Position numbers and translations under genes: made by a program. A DNA stretch of 64,000 bases, taken from contig NC_087064.1 in the NCBI RefSeq assembly GCF_963678635.1, positions 71,797,465-71,861,464 on the forward strand, read 5' to 3'. This document shows, in pieces, positions 10,784 to 20,720 of this stretch. Positions within the stretch are counted from its first letter, which is position 1, and every line of letters begins with the position of its first letter. Origin of the DNA: Symsagittifera roscoffensis (Eukaryota > Xenacoelomorpha > Acoela > Convolutidae). The notes under the pieces are model-generated. The model was not told the DNA's origin, made no database searches, and saw only the letters and a list, made by a program, of their open reading frames with translations.

Positions 10784-12561
10784 TTAGTCGTCGGGGAAAA
10801 AACCGTGGGGGAAGATGTCGTGGATTATGTCGGAATTTGTTAGTAACTTTGCTAATATGCGAATGATGTTTTTAGTTTGAAGCAGTGGCCAAAGCAATTG
10901 AAGTGCTTTAATGGTTTTTAGTTCTTCAGTGCCAACTGCAAAATCATAAGGTGTGTTTTGGATGAGATTATATAATTTGTGGTTATATTTAGTGTTGTGG
11001 ATGAATTCTAATATAGGGATTTCTATAGGTTGAACAAATTCATGTGGGATAAGGAAGGGTCTGGATTCTTCTGCGTTGAAGGTCTTTGTGATGGGACAAA
11101 AAATATACATTTGGGTTATGGGATCATAATTGCGAAGAATACCGTGAAGGGAAAAAATGGTGATGTGTATTTAGAGTTAATAAATTGAAAACGATGGTGT
11201 GGTTGTCTTGATGGAGTGTGTAGGTCAAAGTGATTTTGTATAAAGCGGTAATATGTATATGTGTGGTTTTGTTTAGTGCGTAACATAATGTCATGTGAGC
11301 AGTGCAAATCTCTTTCATGTGGTGCAAGGAAATGAAAGGTTAGTGAAAATAATTGAAATCTTTCTTTAAAACTTTCGTAAGCTTGTGTGTCGGTTAGTGC
11401 TTCAGAAATGATGTGGTCGAATTTGGGATCAAATATGTTGAGTGTGAAAACATATGGTGTTTTGATGAAAAATTTTTCTGTGATTTGTGGGTTAGCGAAG
11501 CGATCATCATCTAAAAATTGGTCTTGGTTAGTTCGGATGATATTATGATTGTAATATTCTAGCGTATATTCGTTAGCTCGGGGTGCAGTGTATGTTTTTA
11601 GTGATTTTTTATATCCAATGTAAGTAAATTGTCTATGTGTTAGTGGTGTAGTTAGTCGATATAGCATATCTCGATTTCGTTCTATATTGATGTGAGTATT
11701 AGATAAAGGTAGGCAAAGGGGGTTAGTAAAATGATAATATGATGTCCAATGAAGTGTAGGCATTAAAACTTGTTCATCTACAAAGCTACGTGTATCGTTA
11801 GTATCTGTAGGGGTGTTCAAAGTATATTGTGGAAATGAAGGTAAGGTGATTGCTAAAAATTCTTTCGTGTTAGTGTGATTTGGATGATTGATATATTCAC
11901 GTGCTGTTCCTGGTTTTGTTGGAAATGGATGGTTTGGGAATTTTCTTTTGAAAGTGCGGTAAGCTCTATTAGTGCTAAGTGATGATTCGGTGGATGTAGA
12001 TGATGGTGCTAATGATTCGGTATAAGCTGAAGAGGGTGTAGGGGTAGGTGGGTTTGATGATTCTATTGTGGATGAAATTTGATTTATAGTGGGATTTTCA
12101 AGGTGGAAGGGTTTTTGTTGTAAGGTGATAAAATTATCTAGTTCTTGGGAGATTTGGGGGGTGTCTGGAGAATTGGATGATCGATCTGAATGAAGTGAAG
12201 AGTAGGTTGGGGTAACTTGTGAAGTATAGAAGGGTGTAGAAATGGATGGGAGCGGGTTATATGGTGGGATTGGTTGAAAAGGGGGTTTCGAAAAAACTGA
12301 GGGATTGGTTTGAAAATTATTGGATGGAGATGGTTCAGAGTCTGCAAATTCGTCAGGGGTTTCAATATCTGGGTTATTGAGTTGTGAGATGGAGTATAAA
12401 ACTGAGATGTGTGAATTAGTGTCTGAATTCATGCCTGATGTTATATTATTGGTTGGGAAATTGGGTGGTGGGAAGGCAAAAAGTGGAATTATTGTAATTG
12501 GAGTGTTGAGATTGGTTGGGTGTGAATTTGAGCGGTGTAGGGATCCAAGTTGTCGGCTCAT
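10784..12561 (-). pseudogene. Broken copy of the 602-aa accessory protein (copy B)
   Basis: Two pieces, 12561-11116 (481 aa) and 11110-10784 (108 aa), align end to end with the intact 43181-44989 frame of copy C. A deletion of some 30 nt near 11145 shifts the frame. The N-terminal half is rich in Pro, Ser, Thr and Asn; the C-terminal half is ordered and ends in FFPDD. The start ATG overlaps the stop of the upstream glycoprotein frame as ATGA, as in copy C. Function unknown. Confidence 0.8.
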
Positions 12562-15176
12562 CGTGGGCTAAAAAAATTATTATTTTGAGACTGAAAAGCG
12601 GTGGTATGGGGTTGTTCTATAATTTGTTCATATGCATTTTCGTCTAGGGGATGGTGTGTCATTATATGTTGAATGGGACTTTGTGATATGGTTAGTCTAA
12701 AATTTGGATTATTTGTTATTGCTAAATTTCGAAAATTTCGTGGGACTAGTGATAATGGATGGTTATGTGGTAGTGGTGGTAACTGTGGTGCTGTAGGCGT
12801 AATGTCTACATTGTTATGTTCTTCGTCGTATGTGTTCTGTCTTGTTGCTATTTTTGTGTTGTATTCTTTTATTTGTGCGTCTAAAAGAATTTTGTTTATT
12901 GATGATGAAAAAATTCCAAAAAATCCTGCAAATAGTATGCGTGCTACACTTGCTTGTCTATTTACTTGTGTGTGTATAGCGCATGTATTATAGATTCCTT
13001 TTAAAAGCGAAAAAAGAAATCCTATAAAGTTAAACATTGCGTATAAAATAGTCAATTTTTCTAAGATGTAGTAGGGCCATCCTAGAAAATCGAGAATTTC
13101 ATTTTTTAGTGTAACAAAGCTAAAAATATTTATAGGTGAAATATCTTGTGGTCGGTATTTTTCACCGTTTAGATATATATAGTCTTTAATGTCTTTAAAA
13201 TATCCGCTATAGTCTTGTGTATAAATATCTGCAAATCCTGCTGTTTCGGCGAGTTTGCGTAAGTTTTGGTCAATTGATTGTCTTTGTATTGTGTCCATTT
13301 GTGTTAATAATTCTTGGAATTGTTGTGTTCTAATGTGATGTTGTATATCGGATTTTGAATATATTCCAATTGATTGTAAGTCAATATTTGGGTTTCAAAC
13401 AATAGCTCTAATGCTTTCAGGTGAAAATTTTTTGAGTGATTGCATTAATGTGGGATATGGGGTAAGAAGATAATATTAATCTTCATCAGGGTTCAGTTGA
13501 ACTACATTGTGGCTATTTTCTGATCCACATGGGACTGCGGTATCCCAGAAATAGGTTCGTCTTGAAAGTGTGTCAACGAAGTGTACTTTATTCTTATAAA
13601 AGATAGGGATTCTTTTATAGCATCGTTTATCTTCAAAAACATATAGTGGTGATACTTTTTTGGTACAGGTATAAAACCATAAAATGTTTCCTTCATAGTC
13701 TTAAAAATTTGATCTATTTCCTGATAGTAAAAATCCTGCGTAGGGTATTTTTAATACTGCTAGTGCAAGTGATTGTAGGATTTGTGTCCTTTCTAATTCG
13801 CATAGTTGGTGAAGTGTTTCTAATTCAGAGAGTGACATTTCTTGAAAAATTCGGCTAATTGTGTAGTCTAATTTCATATCTAGGTAAATATCATAGTGGA
13901 TGTTACCGAAATATGTACTATTCATTAGTGATAGTTCTTGTAGACGTGTGCTTCTAGTGTTATGGGGCTTTAGATGTCCACCAGGTTGATTTTTACCCTT
14001 TTGAAAATCAATTGGTATATATGATGTTCCTTCGTTTATAGGGTGACCTGTGGCGTATGGGTCGATTTTTACTTTTCCAGTGGTCATGTCGAATCCGTGT
14101 TCGTATTCAACTAATATCTCGGAGTCTTGTGTTTTGTGAAATGGATTTCTGTATTTACATGCAACTTCTGTTTCTTGATATATTTGAAAACGTGTCAATT
14201 TATTTTCTATATTGTGTATGTTTCTAAAATTAGAACTTTGTCTTCGTGATGGATGGACTTGTTCATATGGAATTGATTGTATGAAATACTTTTCGTGAAA
14301 TTTTATCATACGAGCGTGTATTTTTGCTACTTGAAATGTTGTACATGTGTCTTCAGGGAACCAAACAATTGTTGCTTGTGTTCGTGTTGTAGGGTCACAA
14401 TAGCCTTGATCGTTTTTACAAGGTAATCTAATTCCTTGATAGATCATGGTGTTGTCAGATAAATCGCGTGTGAGTTGTATTTTTTCGAGTTGTATTTTCC
14501 AATCGAAAAACATGATTTCTTGATATCCTTTATTTTTTGTGTCTGCTTTGCAGTTTGATGGGTCATTTATACCTATGTGTGGTATCCAGTGTTTATCGTG
14601 TATATCATGAGTTAATCTTCCGTGTGCGCCGTTGTATGGGTAATTTTCATCTAATTTTATATGTCCTTGATATCTTTCAAGTTCTACTTGATGTACAGAA
14701 TCTGAAAAAACTTGGAAATATACTAATTTTCTATCTGTGTTTTTATTTCTTGTGATATTGAGTCTTAGCAACTCGTTTTTACAATCTTCGGGATTGAGAT
14801 GTAAAAGTCGTTCGATATTACTCTGGTAGAATGATTCGTGGTCAAGTCGGTTTTTATTTCCATTTGAGACTTGTGAACAATGTACTTTCTTTTCAGAAAA
14901 TGTTGCTGTGAATTTATATCCTATAACTGTTGTTGCTCGGGCTTTTGAATAAAGTGTCGCTATTACATTTGTTGTTTCTATGGCTTGTGGTTCTGTTTCG
15001 CATTGTGATACTTGATTTATTGCGTATTTGTGTAATGTTTTTTGTTCGTTTTCTTCACAATCGTAATGTGTTACTAATAAATCTTGGGGTCCTGTGCGGG
15101 GAGAAGGGTTTATGTTTTCATTTGAGGTTATTAGAAAAAGGAGTTGGAGAAAAATTAAAATTTTTAGAATATACAT
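12558..15176 (-). pseudogene. Broken envelope-like glycoprotein (copy B)
   Basis: Homologue of the 871-aa protein at 44986-47601. It starts with a signal-peptide-like leader (MYILKILIFLQLLFL) and keeps the Cys pattern. An in-frame stop at 13701-13703 ends the first 491 codons; further stops lie near 13478 and 13396. The last 246 codons (13298-12558) are open and hold the two hydrophobic segments and the Pro-rich tail. The small frame at 13502-13696 is a shadow, not part of the product. Confidence 0.85.
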
Positions 15177-16498
15177 GTGTATGACAATCCTGAGTATGGG
15201 TTGTAAAATGTGATGTAACCAATTGTCTTTTTGGTATATCTGTCGTATTTGTATATCACTTCAGTTGCTATAAACGGTGGTGGTAGGGATTGAGCTGTTA
15301 TATTTGGTGGATTTAATGGATAGGGATGTTGAGTAATGTTGTTTAATTTAACCGTGATTTCAAATTTTAATTGTAGACTATTTTGTTGGAGTATTTGGAT
15401 GTTATGAGCACGAATGTCTTCGTGAATGTCTTGTCTATATTGTAGTCTATTTAGTGCCCAACTGTGGAGTCGGTTACTTTCTAGGTGTTGTCCAAATAAT
15501 GGTGCAGGTGCTGTGAATGTATTCCAGTCTAGTCTTAAAGGAATATTTGTTGATGATTGTTCTCGATATCTAGCGTCGAGGTTATTGGGGAAATTTAAGT
15601 TAAAAGGTGGTGGTGAAATCTGGCTTATTGATGGTGTTGATGGTAGTGATAATGTTTCTGGTAGTGATGAGGATGTTGTTGTATCCGTAGAAATGTCTAT
15701 TGGGTCATTGATTAAATTTGGTTCACCTTGTGTGAATGAATGTGTTGTCCAGTATGGTAGTCGTGATGTTTGGTTTGTAGTGTTAAAGGGATTTTCACGT
15801 ACTTGTTCAGATGTTGGTGTTGAACCTAAGTAATCTGATGGTAGGCTTGAGGTGCTACGTTGTGAAAGAAGCGTAGGGGTTTCTGGTAATATACCAATGG
15901 GGTTTTCTGGTGTACTTTGTGATGGGGATTGAGGTATATCAAAATGAACTCGGGGAGTTTGAAAATTTCTGTTTCGTCGAGGGTGTATAATTTGTCTATT
16001 TATTTCGACTGTATTTTGGTTTTGACTAGGATTTCTTATTCTACTTAATTCTTGTGGTAGTGTTGGGTATAAGTTATATGTTGGTTCGCTTAGAGGTGCT
16101 TGTCGTTGAACTGGTTCTAGTGGTTCTGATAAGCGAGCGTGTCGTTCTTCAAAGGTATATGGGTTATCTTGAAAAGAAATTCGTGTAGATGTTTGGGGGT
16201 TTTGGGTATTTGAAAGTGGTGTCGGGTTTTCCTGGGATGATGTCGGTGAAGACTGACTATGTGATTGTTGGTTAGCAATTTTTGATGGTTTTTGATCTAT
16301 TCTTTTTAGTGGATAGATCAACGGTGGTAATTGTAGTATTCTTCTAGAAAAAGTATAAGGAGGATTGTTGCTAGGGCGAATGTGATAATTGCTTTCTTTA
16401 TACATTTGCATATTGTCAAGATGAGGGATGATAGAAATGTTATGAAAATTACAAATAGTAAAAAAAATATCTGTTCTACTAAAAATGGTTCGTATCAC
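15164..16498 (-). CDS. Pro/Ser-rich protein frame of copy B (444 codons)
   Basis: Open from a GTG at 16498 to 15164. Codons after about residue 60 correspond to the Met-less frame 47589-48722 of copy C. The first part is not the same as in C: an eight-T run near 16460, one base longer than the matching C stretch, moves the membrane-leader frame into the Pro/Ser-rich frame. The body is low complexity (Pro, Ser, Thr, Gln, Asn), with a more ordered C-terminal 120 residues that include a WALNRLQYRQDI helix-like stretch. The 3' end overlaps the glycoprotein start by 13 nt. Whether the fusion is functional or an accident of decay is not known. Confidence 0.55.
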   Translation of the reverse strand: MIRTIFSRTDIFFTICNFHNISIIPHLDNMQMYKESNYHIRPSNNPPYTFSRRILQLPPLIYPLKRIDQKPSKIANQQSHSQSSPTSSQENPTPLSNTQNPQTSTRISFQDNPYTFEERHARLSEPLEPVQRQAPLSEPTYNLYPTLPQELSRIRNPSQNQNTVEINRQIIHPRRNRNFQTPRVHFDIPQSPSQSTPENPIGILPETPTLLSQRSTSSLPSDYLGSTPTSEQVRENPFNTTNQTSRLPYWTTHSFTQGEPNLINDPIDISTDTTTSSSLPETLSLPSTPSISQISPPPFNLNFPNNLDARYREQSSTNIPLRLDWNTFTAPAPLFGQHLESNRLHSWALNRLQYRQDIHEDIRAHNIQILQQNSLQLKFEITVKLNNITQHPYPLNPPNITAQSLPPPFIATEVIYKYDRYTKKTIGYITFYNPYSGLSYTCIF

Positions 16499-16725
16499 TT
16501 AGATAAATTTTGTGAATCGTACCTGTGGATATAGTCAATAGCTTTTGAAAGCTGGAGGTATAGTTCAAATATAGAATAGAAAATTAAAAAAATATTGCAA
16601 AAAATGATTAAGATTATTAGAAAAGATTCAAAGGTATCAAAAAGAAATATGATGAAAGGTTTAAATATTGTGAAAAAGTTTGCGAGAATGTTTAGAATTA
16701 TGGTAACTGGTCGAGAGAAGAGCAT
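16495..16725 (-). CDS. Small hydrophobic protein (76 aa), copy B
   Basis: Homologue of 48931-49146. A long hydrophobic stretch rich in Ile, Leu and Phe (about residues 10-55) predicts one or two membrane helices, followed by a short polar tail (YIHRYD). Its stop overlaps the next frame start as GTGA. First frame after pol and the 600-bp spacer, so first in the accessory cluster. Function unknown. Confidence 0.55.
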   Translation of the reverse strand: MLFSRPVTIILNILANFFTIFKPFIIFLFDTFESFLIILIIFCNIFLIFYSIFELYLQLSKAIDYIHRYDSQNLSK

Positions 16726-17318
16726 TTAAGAAATGGCTTCTCGATCGAATATTTTTTGTTGTTTGAGGCCATTTTCAAGTGTGGTCAAATTATTTATTGG
16801 TTTTTTGACAAGTGGGTCGAGTTTTGTGAAAAATTGTTGGGGGCAAATTTTATGGTGATCGGGAGGTCTTCTTTGTCTTTATTTTCATTTGTCAAATGAT
16901 CTGGGGTATTTTTGAGATTTTTATACTTTAGGCTAATTAAAATTGTCGTTCTTTTACTTTAGGCTAATTTAACATATTTGTTTGGGGGGTATTCGAGGTC
17001 TGAGTTGGGGAAATATTGTTGATCTTTGGTTTATTAGATACGGGAGGGTTATGATATTATGGTGATATTTATTTTAGTTGTCAAGTTGGAGTGGTTTGCT
17101 TATTTTTGACCTGGAGGTTGTGAAGTTATGGTTATAGATATGCCTGGAGTTTAATATCTTTCGTCTAGTTGGTTTGTGTTAGAGTTATAGGAGGTGACGG
17201 ATTGGATGAATCCTATTGGCTAATTATGAACTAGAATCATTGCGTATTTGTCAGCATGTTATTTTGAAAAATGAAAGTTCAAAACATTTCAGAGGTGCAA
17301 AAATTATTAAATCTAAAT
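16726..17318 (-). other. Spacer between pol and the accessory cluster, copy B
   Basis: No open frame. Contains a direct repeat 'tactttaggctaatt' twice (about 16922 and 16957) conserved in copy C. Position fits a region controlling a subgenomic or spliced envelope mRNA, but no splice site can be assigned with confidence. Confidence 0.4.
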
Positions 17319-20300
17319 TTAAAGCTGTTTTTGAAATTCGACTTTCTTTAAGATTTTTGATTGTGGAATGAATGTTTTATAGTTTTTACGTGGTTGATTT
17401 CTAAGTCGTGATGACTCTCTATGTTCTGATTTGTCGTTTTGTTCTTGAGGTATTATTTTTTCTATCATTTTTCTATTTTTTCTTTCTTTTTGTGGTGTAT
17501 TTTGATCTAGCTTTTTTGTATTGTTTTTTGTTGTAGTTGATTTTTTATTTTGGTTTTCGAGATGAATGTCATGTTGTTCCTTTGTTTTATTTTCCGTATG
17601 TGGATAATTTTGAATAACTTTTAAACCTGTGAAAGAATATAATTGAGTTAGTTCGCGTAGTGCGTACTCTTTTGGGTAATAAGGCAATAGGTTGTTTCGG
17701 TGTTGAACAATTTCTTTTTTGTCTGAGTCGGTAATTTTATATGTGACATCAGTGGGTTTGGCAATTATTTGGTATGGTCCTTTACGAAGGGGTTGTAGTT
17801 TTTTAGAAATTCCTTTTTGAGTGTTAAAATTGGGTATTAAAACAAATGTTCCAATTTTTAACTCGGAGGCTGGTGTAAAGCGTGAATTTATTTGTTCATT
17901 AATGTTTTGTCTTTTTAACAACTTTTTTGTTACTTTTTGGTAAATTTCATTGTGTTTTTTATCTCTGTTTAAAATCCATTCGGTGTGTGTACCGGAGGCT
18001 AATTTAAGAACTTGTGGGTGATGAAAATGATCTTCATCGTGTGTATGTAAAGGTAAGTTGTAACAAATTGAATCTTTATTCGGTTGACAATACTTTTGTG
18101 CATTTTTATGAGAGTTTGCTGTAAACATAATCGGTTTGCGTGGCTTTTGATTAAAAACCATTTCATGTGGTGACATTCCTAGAGTTGTCGTGATTTGTGA
18201 ATTGTATGCTAAGGGAAATAGTTTTACATCTGCTGACCATTCGGTATATCTTGTGTCATTTCCATTGATGATACATCTAAGATATTCTTGTAGTGAACGG
18301 TTCATACCTTCGACTAAGCCGTTTGTCCAAGGTGCATGAGATGTACGTGGTTTGTGTTTGATGTTATATAAATGACATAATGTGATGATTTCGTTATTTA
18401 TGAATTCTGTACCGTTGTCTGTAACTAAAATTTCTGGTAGTCCGAATTTGGCTATCCAGTGTTCATAGAGTGTTGTGTAAGCGTAATAAGCGTTACAATG
18501 TGGTACTGGGTTAAGTGCTACATAATGTGTAAACGCGTCAATAATTACCATAATGTAGGAGTTTCCTTCGGATGAGGGTGAAATTGGTCCTTTTGTATCA
18601 AATGAAATACGGTGGTGAAAGTACAAACTTTGTCCTTTAAAATCTTGTTTTTGTGCTATTTGTTTTTGATTTGGATAAGGTTTATTTAGCTGACATACTA
18701 TACAATCATTGCATAGTACTTTTATCCAAATTGGTGCATTTGGAAAATAAAAGTTTTGTATGAAATTTGAATATGTTTTCTCTGATCCAGAGTGTCCTTT
18801 AATGTTTTGTGTATGCGAAATATTAAAAGCTATAAGAATCATACTTAGAGGGAGACAGGGAACTATTGATTCATTTAATTTGTATTCTAGAAGGTCTGTG
18901 TTTTCGTTAATTGTTGTATTATTGAATTTTCGAAAATATCGGAGGAGTGTTTTATTTCCTAAAATAGTTGTATCTGCCTTGACGGGTTTAGTTTTATATT
19001 TGTGCCATGATTTTAGTTGTCTAATTACTGGGTCAAGATTTTGATATTGTTTCAAAGTATTAATTGTAATTTTATCTGTTGGGGGGAGAAAAATGTTTTC
19101 TATTTCCAATTTAGATAAAGGAATTGTATCAAGTGGGTCATGGAGGTCAAATACTTGATTTATTGTGTATTTTAAATCGTTTGTTTGTGGTCCTGATAAA
19201 TTTATTTTATCAGTTAGGTTTTCTTTTTCAATTAATGGAAAAAGGTCTTTTTTATGCGAGTGTTGTTTTACTCTTTTTTGTTGGGTGTTATTTTTTATCC
19301 ACTGTGAGTATGGAATTGGTTTGAAAGTTGATGTTCCAAGTAGATCAACTTCGTAGTGATTATTTTGGCAATCTAAATAGAGTGGGAAGTGTTGTAGATT
19401 GTTTATCTGTGATTGTTCAACGTCAGTTTTTACTGCATATTTGCATTCTAGTCGGGGTGATGTTTCGTTTTCTGCAAGGTAGAATTTTATATTTTTAGGT
19501 ATTTCAACTGTAGTTTTACGTGTAAGTAATTCAGGTGGTGTATTTCGACTTAATGTGTCTGGTAATGCAAGATTTTTTCCTGCTGTCCAAACTATATGTA
19601 AGTTTGGGAATTTCATTAGAATTAGTTGAAATCTATAAACTCGGTGATTTGGATTAGATTTTTGTGTAAAGAGAAAAATGATTGGTTTGTGATCTGTGAA
19701 AAGAACTGTTGGATGTTTTGATCCAAGTATCAGAAATTCATATTCTGTTAGTGTATATATTATAGCTGTACACTCTCTCATTAGAGTTGAGAGTCGTAGC
19801 TCTGCTTGAGTGAATAATCGAGAATTTGCTGATATAAGATTCATTTTGTTTGTGCCATTGTGTGATTGTAATAATGCTGCGCCGATGCCAAAATTCGAAG
19901 CATCGCACATTGCATAGAATGGTTGATTTGGATCTGGAATTGTATTCGAAATTTGTTCAGTTAGGAGTTTTTTAATTTCTTCAAATCGTGCTTGATGTTC
20001 TGTGTTCCATTCAAAATTATTTTGTTGTCTAAGTATATTGTAAAATGGTCTTAGGTATAATTGCATTTTATAGACATATTTACTTAAAAAATTTAACATT
20101 CCAAGGAATTCTTGGATTTTTTTTTTGTTTGTTGGTGGTTGGAGTTTTTGAATAGCATCAATGCGTGATTTTAATGGGGTGATTGTTTTTCTTTCCATAT
20201 TATGTCCTAAGAATTTTACTCGTGTTAAAAAGAAGTGTGATTTATCGGGGGCGGCCTTCAGATTTTCGTTCTGAAGTATTTTGTGATAATGTTCTAAAAC

Positions 20301-20720
20301 TTTAAACATTTCTTCTTTTGTCTGTGATTGCATAAAAACATCGTCTAGATAAGTGATTGCGTTTTTCTTGAGTATAAGTGGTCTAAAAATTTTGCTCATA
20401 AAAGCTGAAAATGCTGCTGGTCCTATGGATATTCCATAGAATAGGCGGTTGAATTCATATTGCTGATTTCCAATAACAAATTGTGTTAAGCGTCGCGATT
20501 GTTCATCTAGTGGCATTTGATTATATGCACTATTCATATCTGCGGTTGTAAAGTATTTTCCGTTTATTTTTGTTAAAATAACTTGTATTGGTTCAATAGG
20601 CCAATTGCATTTTGATTCGTCTATTAGTGAATTAAGATATCTAGCGTCTAGAACTATTTTTAATGATTCTCCTTTTGCTAGGATGATAACAGGGTTGATA
20701 AATGTGTTACCTTTTGGTTG
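17319..20720 (-). CDS. pol: Pol of copy B: RT, RNase H, integrase (open)
   Basis: The frame is open from just after a stop at 20721-20723 to 17319; the first ATG (20537) gives 1072 aa. Motifs from that Met are RT NRLFYGISIGPAAFS and YLDD, RNase H with CDAS...E...D, integrase HHCC zinc finger (H...H...CNDCIVC), catalytic D (FDTKGP), D (TDNGTEF) and E (GLVEGMNRS), and a GPY/F-type module (RKGPYQI). The C-terminus is basic and rich in Lys, Asn and Gln. The order RT-RNase H-IN with GPY/F places it in Ty3/gypsy (Metaviridae). It lacks the three stops present in copy C, but the upstream gag frame is ruined. Confidence 0.9.
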   Translation of the reverse strand, partial: QPKGNTFINPVIILAKGESLKIVLDARYLNSLIDESKCNWPIEPIQVILTKINGKYFTTADMNSAYNQMPLDEQSRRLTQFVIGNQQYEFNRLFYGISIGPAAFSAFMSKIFRPLILKKNAITYLDDVFMQSQTKEEMFKVLEHYHKILQNENLKAAPDKSHFFLTRVKFLGHNMERKTITPLKSRIDAIQKLQPPTNKKKIQEFLGMLNFLSKYVYKMQLYLRPFYNILRQQNNFEWNTEHQARFEEIKKLLTEQISNTIPDPNQPFYAMCDASNFGIGAALLQSHNGTNKMNLISANSRLFTQAELRLSTLMRECTAIIYTLTEYEFLILGSKHPTVLFTDHKPIIFLFTQKSNPNHRVYRFQLILMKFPNLHIVWTAGKNLALPDTLSRNTPPELLTRKTTVEIPKNIKFYLAENETSPRLECKYAVKTDVEQSQINNLQHFPLYLDCQNNHYEVDLLGTSTFKPIPYSQWIKNNTQQKRVKQHSHKKDLFPLIEKENLTDKINLSGPQTNDLKYTINQVFDLHDPLDTIPLSKLEIENIFLPPTDKITINTLKQYQNLDPVIRQLKSWHKYKTKPVKADTTILGNKTLLRYFRKFNNTTINENTDLLEYKLNESIVPCLPLSMILIAFNISHTQNIKGHSGSEKTYSNFIQNFYFPNAPIWIKVLCNDCIVCQLNKPYPNQKQIAQKQDFKGQSLYFHHRISFDTKGPISPSSEGNSYIMVIIDAFTHYVALNPVPHCNAYYAYTTLYEHWIAKFGLPEILVTDNGTEFINNEIITLCHLYNIKHKPRTSHAPWTNGLVEGMNRSLQEYLRCIINGNDTRYTEWSADVKLFPLAYNSQITTTLGMSPHEMVFNQKPRKPIMFTANSHKNAQKYCQPNKDSICYNLPLHTHDEDHFHHPQVLKLASGTHTEWILNRDKKHNEIYQKVTKKLLKRQNINEQINSRFTPASELKIGTFVLIPNFNTQKGISKKLQPLRKGPYQIIAKPTDVTYKITDSDKKEIVQHRNNLLPYYPKEYALRELTQLYSFTGLKVIQNYPHTENKTKEQHDIHLENQNKKSTTTKNNTKKLDQNTPQKERKNRKMIEKIIPQEQNDKSEHRESSRLRNQPRKNYKTFIPQSKILKKVEFQKQL

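Noticed and set aside
13502-13696. 64-codon frame inside the broken glycoprotein
   Set aside because: The same shadow frame exists in intact copy C (45927-46121) in a different frame from the glycoprotein.
15426-15833. 135-codon plus-strand frame (and 47851-48258)
   Set aside because: Antisense of the Pro/Ser-rich frame; open because that frame lacks codons whose complement is a stop.
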